The translations under genes were made by a program, and so were the position numbers. DNA of 64,000 nucleotides from Mesorhizobium sp. (GTDB lineage: Bacteria; Pseudomonadota; Alphaproteobacteria; Rhizobiales; Rhizobiaceae), in the NCBI GenBank assembly GCA_004020545.1, contig SAQE01000020.1:26112-90111 (forward strand), written 5' to 3'. Below the pieces are notes generated by a model that saw only the letters and a program-made list of their open reading frames with translations, had not been told where the DNA came from and ran no database searches. Positions 51,269-59,433 of this stretch are shown here, one piece after another; the first letter of the stretch is position 1, and every line of letters begins with the position of its first letter.

Positions 51269-54000
51269 GCCGGTTGGCCCTCCAATCGCAGAGATTCGGC
51301 CGGCGTATACGTTTGCAGGACGGCCTTCTCGATCAGTGGACGGTTGGTCGCGACGTGAGGCTCCACGACGAGATCGATGTGGGTACCGACGATCGGAATC
51401 ACCTGCAGGTCGCGGAATACGCTATCCCACCCGATGGCGCGGGACATGCCCGGACGAGCACAGCGAAACAGGGTGCCGGGGATCGAAAGCGCCGCTTTGG
51501 GTTCCTCCAGCCACCGGAAGAAGGCCTGGGCCCGCAACACTTCTTGCAGCTCCAGCTTGACCCGGAAGCAGGCTCCATTGAACTGGCCGTCGGTGTAACG
51601 GTCGATCGCGCGAGCGAGACGAGTTTCGTAACCCATTCTGACCGCGATCTTCGCCAGAGCGCGGCAGGCGACGCGGTGGAACGAGATGCGGTTGGACCGT
51701 AGCCGACGCACCGTGCGGGTGACCGTCTCCCAGCGACGGCTGCGCTCGCCCTCAAGGCTCGTGTCGAGAATGCCGACGAACTTTACCGACCGTCCCGCCT
51801 TGAGCAGGCGCACGGCGACTTCCAGGGCAACCGCCCCGCCGAGCGAGTGGCCGAGAAGCCTGACATGGCCCGACGGCTGGGCGCGGTTGACCTGCTGGAC
51901 CGCGGCATCCACCATGCTCGCCAGATCGTTCTGTCCCTTGAGGATCATTGCGAGACCTGGATATCTGATCGGCACGACCTTTGCGGTCCTGCCCATGGCA
52001 GAGGCGAAGGCGGCAAGGCTTGGTCCGTACCCGACGGATCCGGGAAACAGGAAAAGGAGCGGAGGATCATGTTCCGGTGCGGCTCTGCTCGGTGCGGCTG
52101 CTTGCGCCGCGACGACTGCCCTCACCATCTCGTCCGCGCTCATCCCCACGGTGAAGTTCTCAAGCCCGAGCTCCTGGCCGATCAGTGTCTCGATCTCCAT
52201 CACGCAATGCAGCAGCTTGAGCGAGTCTCCACCGGCTTCGTCCCACCTTCCTGCTGCTGCTCGCGTGTTGAGAACCTTGCCCCAGGCCTTTTGCACCACC
52301 TGACGCTCTTTGAGGTCGCTGCCGGGACTTGGCGGATCGGCAATGGTGGTCGGCTTCCTGGCCAGAAGGTCCATCTTGCCGAGTTTCGCCAAGTCTATCT
52401 TTCCGCTGCCCAAGCGCGGAATCTCATCCACGCGATGAAGCCGCAGAGGCCGCAAGGGTGAGGGCAGCGCGTTTGCGATCAACTGGCGAAGGTCGTCCAC
52501 AAAGTCCGGACCCGCGGAATCATTCGGGGTTGCGAATGCGACAAGTTCGGTTGCCTCCGTCACGATCGCCACGGCATCCTGAACGGATGGGGCGGATCGC
52601 AGCACCCTCTCGAGCTCGGCCGGCTCGATGCGTCGACCATTGATCTTTATCTGCCGCCCCTTTCGGCCAATGATCCTCAATAGTCCGTGGCTGTCCAATT
52701 GGACGAGGTCGCCGGTCGGAAAAATCCGCTCGCGCGGATTGTCGGGGTCCGCTTCGGCGGGGGCGACGGCGCCGTTCTCCCAATGCCCAAGGAGGACATA
52801 GGGGCTTTTTATCACGAGCTCTCCCGTTTCACCGGGCGGGGCAGGCCGTCCCTCCTCATTCACGATCGCAAAGGCGATTCCCGGCAAGAGGTGCCCAACC
52901 GGCACGTCCACCTCGGCGTTCGGGTGTTCCAGCGGCAAAAACCACTGCGAGCCTGTCGTTTCCGTGGACGAATAGCCGATCTGGACGAGGCATTGCGGCG
53001 GGACGGCTTTGCGCAGAAGGGCAATGTCGGTCCAAAGCACTCTTTCACCCCCGACGCGGGCTACCCTGAGCGAGCTGAACGTGTCGGCGGGAGCATCGGC
53101 CATGAGCGTGCGAAGCAAGGCGGGCACGAGGTAGGTGACGGTTGTGCCCTGGTCTTTGATCCTCGCGCGAACGCCGCGCAGGCCGATCGTTTCCAGCTCA
53201 ACGAGGTGCAAGGTGGCGCCTGTGAGAATGGCCGCCAAAACCTCTCGACAGCCGGCTATCGTGGCCAGACCCGTCAGGGGAAGGAAAACATCCTCGGAAT
53301 TGATGTGACATGCGTCGACATATTGTTGCACGCGGCAGAGCAAGCTGCGCTGGCTGTTGACGATGCCCTTGGGACGCCCGGTGCTGCCCGACGTATAAAG
53401 AACGATCGCCGGCGCATCGACAGACGATGATGGATGCGGCATGGCCGACAATTGATCGTCCGCTGCGGCATTTGCCGTAATGTCGATCCACTGGATTTCG
53501 GCAGCCAAATCTTCAGGCCGGCTCCCTGTGCCAAGGATGGCAGAGAGCTGCGCCGCGGATGCAATCTCGTTGATCCTGACACTGGGATCCCTTGCATTGA
53601 GCGGGACTGAAATCCTTCCTGCGGCAATGATCGCAAGCACCGCAACAATGTACCAGACCGAAGCCGGCTGGCAGATTCCGACCGCCTTTCCCTCAGGGGC
53701 AAGGGCGGTGACACGTCGGGACCAAATCTGGACGGCGGCATCGAGATTCGAGTAGCGAAGTTCATCCACGCCGTCATGGATGGCCACCTTCGAGGGGTAG
53801 CGCGCCGCAATTTCCCTGAGGTGAGCCGCGATCGAAATGTCTGCGAAGCCGGGCCCTAACGGCCGGTATGGGCGCCGGACCGGGCCCCCGTGATCCAGGT
53901 CATAATCGTCTACGCTTTCCCATCTGCAGGATGCCGGCAAATTAGAATTTTCAAAAAAAACCGTATCCGCCGCTGGTGCCTTCCAGTATGCCGGGAGCAT
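51265..54000 (-). CDS. NRPS-like protein: adenylation, carrier, thioesterase (A-T-TE)
   Basis: 911 residues, first gene of the minus-strand operon. After ~55 residues of N-terminal extension comes an adenylation domain (about 55-545) with YTSGSTGRPKG, GYSSTETTG, FPTGDLVQLDSHG, IKINGRRIEPAE and GSGKIDLAKL; then a carrier domain with GGDSLKLLHCVME near 592-605; then a thioesterase with GHSLGGAVALEV near 715-725. There is no condensation domain. At the position of the Asp that binds the amino group of amino acids (FDxS motif of A4) the sequence reads LATIAGCREV, with no Asp, so the substrate may not be an alpha-amino acid. Monomodular A-T-TE proteins of fungi (atromentin) and bacteria (ralfuranone) act on keto acids. 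The upstream gap is AT-rich and non-coding. Confidence 0.9.
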   Translation of the reverse strand: MLPAYWKAPAADTVFFENSNLPASCRWESVDDYDLDHGGPVRRPYRPLGPGFADISIAAHLREIAARYPSKVAIHDGVDELRYSNLDAAVQIWSRRVTALAPEGKAVGICQPASVWYIVAVLAIIAAGRISVPLNARDPSVRINEIASAAQLSAILGTGSRPEDLAAEIQWIDITANAAADDQLSAMPHPSSSVDAPAIVLYTSGSTGRPKGIVNSQRSLLCRVQQYVDACHINSEDVFLPLTGLATIAGCREVLAAILTGATLHLVELETIGLRGVRARIKDQGTTVTYLVPALLRTLMADAPADTFSSLRVARVGGERVLWTDIALLRKAVPPQCLVQIGYSSTETTGSQWFLPLEHPNAEVDVPVGHLLPGIAFAIVNEEGRPAPPGETGELVIKSPYVLLGHWENGAVAPAEADPDNPRERIFPTGDLVQLDSHGLLRIIGRKGRQIKINGRRIEPAELERVLRSAPSVQDAVAIVTEATELVAFATPNDSAGPDFVDDLRQLIANALPSPLRPLRLHRVDEIPRLGSGKIDLAKLGKMDLLARKPTTIADPPSPGSDLKERQVVQKAWGKVLNTRAAAGRWDEAGGDSLKLLHCVMEIETLIGQELGLENFTVGMSADEMVRAVVAAQAAAPSRAAPEHDPPLLFLFPGSVGYGPSLAAFASAMGRTAKVVPIRYPGLAMILKGQNDLASMVDAAVQQVNRAQPSGHVRLLGHSLGGAVALEVAVRLLKAGRSVKFVGILDTSLEGERSRRWETVTRTVRRLRSNRISFHRVACRALAKIAVRMGYETRLARAIDRYTDGQFNGACFRVKLELQEVLRAQAFFRWLEEPKAALSIPGTLFRCARPGMSRAIGWDSVFRDLQVIPIVGTHIDLVVEPHVATNRPLIEKAVLQTYTPAESLRLEGQPA

Positions 54001-54137
54001 GGCTTGCCTGAGCTAAAGTTGACGCCCGGTTATCGCTCTGCAGGGTGGCATTTTCATCAATCATTCTGATGATGCACAGGCATAGCCGGCACAGCACGAT
54101 TGCGGCAGACGGCCATCTTTGCCTATCGCAGGTCGTA

Positions 54138-54153
54138 ATGATCAATCGATCAT
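54138..54153. promoter_or_regulatory. Inverted repeat upstream of the NRPS operon
   Basis: ATGATC-AATC-GATCAT, a perfect 6-4-6 palindrome 138 bases before the NRPS-like start. Its geometry suits a dimeric helix-turn-helix regulator; no regulator is assigned. Confidence 0.4.
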
Positions 54154-54344
54154 AGTCCTCTGGTGTAAGGCTGGCCCTTGCGAAGCTGGGAGGCCGACCG
54201 CAATCCGCCTTTCGTCACACAGAACTTCCAACTTCCCGATCAAGCGGCCATCGCTGACCGTGCGAGAACCACGGGAGCTGCGAAATCGCCGTACTAATAT
54301 TCAGAAAAAAGTAGGGCGGCTTCTCGCTAAGTGTTTGAAAATAT

Positions 54345-54388
54345 GGTGATCCCGACAGGAATCGAACCTGTGACCTACAGATTAGGAT
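54345..54388 (-). other. 3' fragment of a tRNA-Arg(CCU) gene, candidate att site
   Basis: Read on the minus strand, the segment runs from the anticodon loop (TCCTAA), through the 3' anticodon stem TCTGT, variable loop AGGTC, T-arm ACAGG-TTCGATT-CCTGT, acceptor strand CGGGATC and A to CCA. The T-stem pairs perfectly. The 5' half (acceptor, D-arm, 5' anticodon stem) is absent: bases beyond 54388 do not continue the tRNA. Such 3' fragments are typical scars of tyrosine-recombinase integration into tRNA genes. By the usual geometry the element would lie at higher coordinates, with the intact gene beyond the window. Confidence 0.8.
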
Positions 54389-54462
54389 TTGTCAGACGGC
54401 CTCTCCCGTTGTTTCGGTGCGACCGGCTTTGCCGCTTTCCTGAAAGCAGACATCGTCAGCGA

Positions 54463-55191
54463 CTACACCGGAGGTCGTGATTGCGCTAAATGCGGGACTT
54501 TCACACCATGACGTGCCTTAACGGACTTGGGATCGTCAGCGGCAAACACCGCGCTTGCCTCGCTGACAATGGAGACATGGTCCCTGGCGGCCTTACCCGC
54601 AGCCGCAGCGTCACCGCGCATGATTGCGGTGACGATCACGTCATGTTCCTGCCAGGATTTGGCAAGCCGGCCCGGCAGCATGAACTGCGCGCGCCGGAAC
54701 GGCGCCAGCCGGCTGCGGGTCGCCACGGTCAAATCGTGGATATGCGTGTTGTGGGCGCCGCGATAAAGCCTGCTGTGGAACTCGGTGTTGAAATACTCGT
54801 AGTCCTCCTCGGCTCCGACCTGCACGAGCCGCGCCGATGCCTGATGCTCGATCTCCAGTGAGCGGCGCTCGGCGGCAGTCATTCGCTCGGCCGAGAAGCG
54901 CGCGCAGATCGCTTCCAGTTCGGCCATGCTTTCGAACATCGAGGCCAGATATTCCTGCGTCACCACGGCGACAATGGCGCCCCGGTTGGGCCGTCTTTCG
55001 ACCAGTCCGATGGCGCTCAACTGGCCGAGCGCCTCCCTCACCGGCGTGCGCGAGACCTCGAACCGGGCGGCGAGCGAGGACTCGTCGAGCTTCTCGCCGG
55101 GGCGCAGATAGCCGGTGACGATGCGGTCAGCGATCGCCCTCACCATCTGATCCACGGTCGTGCCCGACCTGACCAAGCGCTTTCCCGACAC
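54463..55191 (-). CDS. GntR-family regulator, FCD subfamily
   Basis: 242 residues: N-terminal winged helix-turn-helix (about 10-75) with LRPGEKLDESSLAARFEVSR followed by TPVREALGQLSAIGLVE, and a C-terminal FCD ligand domain with the metal-binding helices (EYFNTEFHSRLYRGAHN contains the Asp/His-type ligands). It is divergent from the transport and ureide operon and probably represses it until substrate is present. Two identical 11-base sequences in the 290-base gap are candidate operators. Confidence 0.92.
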   Translation of the reverse strand: MSGKRLVRSGTTVDQMVRAIADRIVTGYLRPGEKLDESSLAARFEVSRTPVREALGQLSAIGLVERRPNRGAIVAVVTQEYLASMFESMAELEAICARFSAERMTAAERRSLEIEHQASARLVQVGAEEDYEYFNTEFHSRLYRGAHNTHIHDLTVATRSRLAPFRRAQFMLPGRLAKSWQEHDVIVTAIMRGDAAAAGKAARDHVSIVSEASAVFAADDPKSVKARHGVKVPHLAQSRPPV

Positions 55192-55325
55192 GTCTCCTCC
55201 CGTCCAGTTTTATTTGCGGTCAGGCCCGCGACCTGGACGGCTCGCGGGCTGAATTCGACTCAGGCTGCACCTGTATGCCTAGATTTTGACCTCTATGTCA
55301 AATTGATCATTTTACAGGCACAAAC

Positions 55326-55336
55326 TGCATGCACTT
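55326..55336 (+). promoter_or_regulatory. Candidate GntR operator, copy 1
   Basis: TGCATGCACTT, with palindromic core TGCATGCA. An identical copy lies at 55417-55427, 91 bases away, in the same orientation, within the divergent promoter region of the GntR gene and the transporter operon. Confidence 0.5.
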
Positions 55337-55416
55337 GCCTTGCGCTTATGCAGATCTTCTAAAGTCGCTTGTTGATTTTATTACAGAAAACGTCGCGGCG
55401 GAACTGGCATAGCGAT

Positions 55417-55427
55417 TGCATGCACTT
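55417..55427 (+). promoter_or_regulatory. Candidate GntR operator, copy 2
   Basis: Second exact TGCATGCACTT, about 56 bases before the start of the substrate-binding protein gene. See copy 1. Confidence 0.5.
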
Positions 55428-55482
55428 TCTTGGCGAGACATTAACCGACCCCGCCGGGGTCCAAGAAAGGGGAGCATTCGAT

Positions 55483-56610
55483 ATGACCGACAAATTCATG
55501 CTTAGCCGCCGCGATCTGCTCAAGACCTCCGCCGCCGGAGCTGCCCTCGGGCTGGCATCGGCAGCCTTTCCGATCCGTGCGGCGCGCGCCGCCTCCGCGA
55601 CCGTCGGCTTCATCTATGTCGGCCCGAAGGACGACTACGGCTACAACCAGGCGCATGCCGAAGGGGCCGCGTCGCTGAAGGGCATCGAAGGCATTTCCAT
55701 CGTCGAGGAAGAGAACGTTCCCGAGACGGTCGACGTCCAGAAAACGATGGAATCGATGATCAATCTCGACGGCGCCTCACTGATCTTCCCGACCTCCTTC
55801 GGCTATTTCGACCCGCATATGCTGGCCATGTGCGCGAAATTCCCCGACGTGCAGTTCCGCCACTGCGGCGGCCTGTGGAACAAGGACAAGCATCCGATGA
55901 ATGCTGGCTCGTATTTCGGCTATATCGGCATGGGCCAATACCTGAATGGCATCGTTGCCGGCCACACCACCAAGTCGAAGAAGCTCGGCTTCGTCGCCGC
56001 CAAGCCGATCCCGCAGGTCCTGCTCAACATCAATTCATTCCTGCTCGGTGCGCGCGCCGTCGATCCGGCGATCACCTGCCAGGTGATCTTCACCGGCGAG
56101 TGGTCATTGGCGGTCAAGGAGGCAGAAGCCACTAATGCCCTGGTCGACCAGGGCGTCGATGTCGTCACCTGCCATGTCGACAGCCCCAAGGTGGTGGTCG
56201 AGACGGCCGCCGGCCGCGGTGCCTTCGTCTGCGGATATCATGCCAATCAGAGCCCGCTGGCGCCCGAAAAGTACCTGACCGGCGCCGAATGGAACTGGGC
56301 CAAGGTCTATAAGATGTTCGTCGACGATCTCGTCGCGGGCAAGCCGCTGCCGAACTTCACGCGCGGCGGCCTCGCCGACGGCTTCGTCAAGATGAGCCCG
56401 CTCGGTCCGGCCGTCGGCGAGGCGGCGCGCAAGCAGTTCGACGCCACGCTGGCCGAGATGATGAAGGGCGGCTTCTCCGTCATCAAGGGTCCGCTCAAGA
56501 GCAACAAGGGCTCTGTCGTCGCGACCGAAGGCCAGGCCTTCGCCGAAACCGCCATCGAGCTCGAGAGCATGGATTATCTCGTCGAGGGCGTCGTCGGCTC
56601 GACCGCCTGA
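55483..56610 (+). CDS. BMP-family ABC transporter substrate-binding protein
   Basis: Periplasmic solute receptor, 375 residues, with a twin-arginine leader (SRRDLLKTSAAGAALG, mature after about RAARAAS). The BMP/PnrA domain is recognisable by VGFIYVGPKDDYGYNQAHAE, LIFPTSFGYFDPHM and FVAAKPIPQVLLNINSF. BMP proteins usually bind purine nucleosides, but the operon context points to a ureide such as biuret. The ATG at 55483 has GGGGAG upstream; an earlier in-frame start would precede the leader. First gene of the operon. Confidence 0.93.
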   Translation: MTDKFMLSRRDLLKTSAAGAALGLASAAFPIRAARAASATVGFIYVGPKDDYGYNQAHAEGAASLKGIEGISIVEEENVPETVDVQKTMESMINLDGASLIFPTSFGYFDPHMLAMCAKFPDVQFRHCGGLWNKDKHPMNAGSYFGYIGMGQYLNGIVAGHTTKSKKLGFVAAKPIPQVLLNINSFLLGARAVDPAITCQVIFTGEWSLAVKEAEATNALVDQGVDVVTCHVDSPKVVVETAAGRGAFVCGYHANQSPLAPEKYLTGAEWNWAKVYKMFVDDLVAGKPLPNFTRGGLADGFVKMSPLGPAVGEAARKQFDATLAEMMKGGFSVIKGPLKSNKGSVVATEGQAFAETAIELESMDYLVEGVVGSTA

Positions 56611-56630
56611 ACCCGGACGGAGGCGGCAAG

Positions 56631-57755
56631 ATGGCAGACACGATCGCAGGTGCCGGCGCGCCCGCGACCTTCGGCGCCAAGGGCTATCCTGCGGCGCTCG
56701 AGTGGGTCGCGCGGCGAGCCGAGGCTCTTGTCATTCCGCTCGCGGCGCTGGTCGTCGGCATGGCCCTGTTCAGCCTGTTCATAGCCCTGGTCGGCAAGTC
56801 GCCGGTCCAGCTTTATGAAACGATGTGGCGCGGCGGCTTCGGCTCGTGGTTCTCGGTCCAGAACTCATTGTCGCGAGCCGCACCTCTGCTGCTGGCAGCG
56901 CTCTGCGTGGCATTGCCGGCCCGTCTCGGCCTCGTCGTCATCGGTGGCGAAGGCGCCATCGTGCTCGGCGGCGTCGCCGCCGCGGCGGCCGGCACGGCGC
57001 TCAACGGCGCCCCCTCCTTCATCGTCATTCTCGTCATGGGCGTGGCGGGCATGGCCGCCGGCGGCATCTGGATCGGTGCCGTCGGCGCGCTCCGCCATTA
57101 CCGCGCCGTCAACGAGACCATCTCCAGCCTGCTGATGGCCTACATCGCCATCGCCCTGATGAACCAGCTGGTCGAGGGGCCGTTGCGCGACCCGGCCTCG
57201 CTCAACAAGCCCTCGACCCAGCCGTTGGCCGACATCTACCGCATCGGCAACATGCCGGGCATGGAGGTGCATTGGGGACTTGCAGTCGGCGTGCTGGCCT
57301 GCGTCCTGTCCTGGGTGTTGATCGAAAAGACGCGCTGGGGCTTTGCCGCCCGCATCGCCGGCGGCAATGTCAGGGCGGCCCAGGTTCAGGGGCTCGCCGT
57401 CGGCTCGCTGATCGTCGCCTTCACCGGGCTGGCTGGTGCCTTTGCCGGACTTGCCGGCATGCTGGAGGTCGCCGCGGTGCAGGGCAGCGCCAACGCTTCG
57501 CTTGCCGCCGGCTATGGCTATACCGGCATTCTCGTCGCCTTCCTTGCCCGTCACAATCCGCTGGCCATCATCCCGGTCGCCTTCCTGCTCGGCGGCATCG
57601 ACGCATCGGGCGGGCTGATCCAGCGCCGCATGGACCTGCCCGACGCCACCGTGCTGGTGCTGCAGGGCATGTTGTTCATCGTCATCCTGTTCAGCGAGAC
57701 CTTCTACGGCCGCTTCAAGGCTTTCAATCCCGATCTGTGGCAAAGGAACGGCTGA
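56631..57755 (+). CDS. ABC transporter permease, BMP/nucleoside type (first)
   Basis: Inner-membrane permease of the BPD_transp_2 family, 374 residues and about ten helices. Typical features are VQNSLSRAAPLLLAALCVAL, VIGGEGAIVLGG and FAARIAGGNVRAAQVQGL, the cytoplasmic EAA-like loop. It starts 20 bases after the binding-protein gene and its stop overlaps the second permease by one base. Partner of the next gene, forming a heterodimer as in the YufP/YufQ or NupPQ systems. Confidence 0.92.
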   Translation: MADTIAGAGAPATFGAKGYPAALEWVARRAEALVIPLAALVVGMALFSLFIALVGKSPVQLYETMWRGGFGSWFSVQNSLSRAAPLLLAALCVALPARLGLVVIGGEGAIVLGGVAAAAAGTALNGAPSFIVILVMGVAGMAAGGIWIGAVGALRHYRAVNETISSLLMAYIAIALMNQLVEGPLRDPASLNKPSTQPLADIYRIGNMPGMEVHWGLAVGVLACVLSWVLIEKTRWGFAARIAGGNVRAAQVQGLAVGSLIVAFTGLAGAFAGLAGMLEVAAVQGSANASLAAGYGYTGILVAFLARHNPLAIIPVAFLLGGIDASGGLIQRRMDLPDATVLVLQGMLFIVILFSETFYGRFKAFNPDLWQRNG

Positions 57756-58681
57756 TGGACGCCACCGGGATCGGCCTCTGGGGCGTGCCGCTCGCCATCC
57801 TCGGCGGCGCCATACGCGTCTCGACGCCCTTCATTTTCGTGTCGATAGGCGAAGCCATCACCGAGCGCTCCGGCCGCATCAACCTTGGCCTCGAGGGCAC
57901 GCTGGTGTTCGGCGCCATGACCGCCTATGCGGTAGCGGTCAAGTCCGGTTCGCCCTGGCTCGGCCTCATCTCGGCCGCCTTCGCCGGCCTCTGCTTCGGC
58001 CTCTTCCACGGCTGGATATGCAAATTCCCGAAGGTCAACGACATCGCCATCGGCATCGCCCTGATGCTGTTCGGCTCGGGCCTGGCCTTCTTCTTCGGCA
58101 AGCCGTTCATCCAGCCTTCGGCGCCCGACCTGCCGGCCATTCCCTTTGGCGCCTGGTCGGATATCCCGCAGGTGCGGGCAGCCCTCGACGTCAACGTGCT
58201 GTTCCTGATCGGCGCGGCACTGGCGGTGTTCCTGTGGTGGGCCTTCCGCAACACGCGCGCCGGCCTCATCGTGCGCGTCGTCGGCGACAGTTCCGACGCC
58301 GCGCGCGCCATGGGCCTCAACCCGAACACGGTGCGCCTCGTCACCACCGGCGTCGGCGGCGCGCTGGCCGGCATAGGCGGCGCCTATCTGTCACTCTATT
58401 ATCCCGGCAGTTGGACCGAGCGCATCTCCTCCGGCCAGGGGCTGATGGCGGTGGCGCTGGTCATCTTCGCACGCTGGAACCCGCTCGGTTGCTTTGCCGC
58501 CGCTCTTTTGTTCGGCGGCGCCGGCGCCCTGGGCCCGGCGCTGCAGTCGGTCGGCGTCACGCAGGGCTACTACCTCTTCTACGCCGCTCCCTACATCCTC
58601 ACCCTCATCATCATGATCGCCACCTCCTCGCCGAGCCGGACGCTCGCCGGCGCGCCCGGCGAACTGTCGATCATCAAATGA
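57755..58681 (+). CDS. ABC transporter permease, BMP/nucleoside type (second)
   Basis: 308 residues, eight or so helices, BPD_transp_2 family. Features include IGEAITERSGRINLGLEG near the N-terminus and the loop RVVGDSSDAARAMGLNPN. A long open frame upstream overlaps the first permease in another phase and is not used; the ATG at 57755 overlaps the first permease stop. It is followed by biuH after 40 bases, so transport and hydrolysis genes are one unit. Confidence 0.92.
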   Translation: MDATGIGLWGVPLAILGGAIRVSTPFIFVSIGEAITERSGRINLGLEGTLVFGAMTAYAVAVKSGSPWLGLISAAFAGLCFGLFHGWICKFPKVNDIAIGIALMLFGSGLAFFFGKPFIQPSAPDLPAIPFGAWSDIPQVRAALDVNVLFLIGAALAVFLWWAFRNTRAGLIVRVVGDSSDAARAMGLNPNTVRLVTTGVGGALAGIGGAYLSLYYPGSWTERISSGQGLMAVALVIFARWNPLGCFAAALLFGGAGALGPALQSVGVTQGYYLFYAAPYILTLIIMIATSSPSRTLAGAPGELSIIK

Positions 58682-58721
58682 CTGTTCCTAGGAAACCGCT
58701 CCCAAGACCGGAGTTTTTGCC

Positions 58722-59423
58722 ATGAACGCCAGAGCCGAGATCACAGAGCGCTATATCGACGCCGATCCCTATCCCTGGCCTTACAATGGCGATCTGCGGC
58801 CGGAGAACACCGCGCTGATCATCATCGACATGCAGACCGATTTCTGCGGACCGGGCGGCTATGTCGACCACATGGGATACGACCTGTCGCTGGTCCGCGC
58901 CCCGATCGAGCCGATCAAGTCGGTGCTGTCGGCGATGCGCGCCAAGGGCTATACCATCATCCACACCCGCGAGGGCCACCGGCCCGACCTTGCCGACCTG
59001 CCGGCCAACAAGCGCTGGCGCTCGCGCCGCATCGATGCCGGCATCGGCGATCCCGGTCCTTGCGGGCGCATCCTGGTGCGCGGCGAGCCGGGCTGGGACA
59101 TCATCCCCGACCTCTATCCGGCGGAGGGCGAGCCGATCATCGACAAGCCTGGCAAGGGTTCGTTCTGCGCCACCGACCTCGAGCTGATCCTCAACCAGCG
59201 CGGAATCGAAAATATCATTCTGACCGGCATCACCACTGATGTCTGCGTCCACACCACGATGCGCGAGGCCAACGACCGCGGCTTCGAATGCGTGATGCTG
59301 GAGGACTGCTGCGGCGCCACCGACTACGGCAACCATCTCGCCGCCATCAAGATGATCAAGATGCAGGGTGGCGTCTTCGGCGCGGTTTCGAACTCGGCCG
59401 CGCTCGTCGCCCAACTGCCATGA
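58722..59423 (+). CDS. biuH: Biuret amidohydrolase
   Basis: Cysteine hydrolase of the isochorismatase-like superfamily that converts biuret to allophanate and ammonia. 233 residues with the catalytic triad Asp36 (IIIDMQTDF), Lys142 (DKPGKGSF) and Cys175 (TTDVCVHTT). The N-terminal [14 protein letters not shown] and [17 protein letters not shown] segments agree closely with my memory of BiuH from Rhizobium leguminosarum. It lies between the permease and ATPase genes of the transporter, with allophanate hydrolase downstream, so the pathway biuret to allophanate to ammonia and CO2 is complete. RutB-like ureidoacrylate hydrolase is the main alternative. Confidence 0.92.
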   Translation: MNARAEITERYIDADPYPWPYNGDLRPENTALIIIDMQTDFCGPGGYVDHMGYDLSLVRAPIEPIKSVLSAMRAKGYTIIHTREGHRPDLADLPANKRWRSRRIDAGIGDPGPCGRILVRGEPGWDIIPDLYPAEGEPIIDKPGKGSFCATDLELILNQRGIENIILTGITTDVCVHTTMREANDRGFECVMLEDCCGATDYGNHLAAIKMIKMQGGVFGAVSNSAALVAQLP

Positions 59424-59433
59424 GGAACTGGCG

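Larger units (their letters stand above)
54001..54462. other. Non-coding boundary region between the NRPS operon and the GntR gene
   Basis: About 460 bases, AT-richer than neighbours, without a convincing gene. It carries the promoter side of the NRPS operon, the inverted repeat ATGATC-AATC-GATCAT at 54138-54153, and the tRNA-Arg fragment listed separately. Frames across it lack family features. Confidence 0.55.

Noticed and set aside
54345-54440. Complete tRNA gene
   Set aside because: No D-arm, no 5' acceptor strand and no 5' anticodon stem can be found adjacent; only the 3' portion is present.
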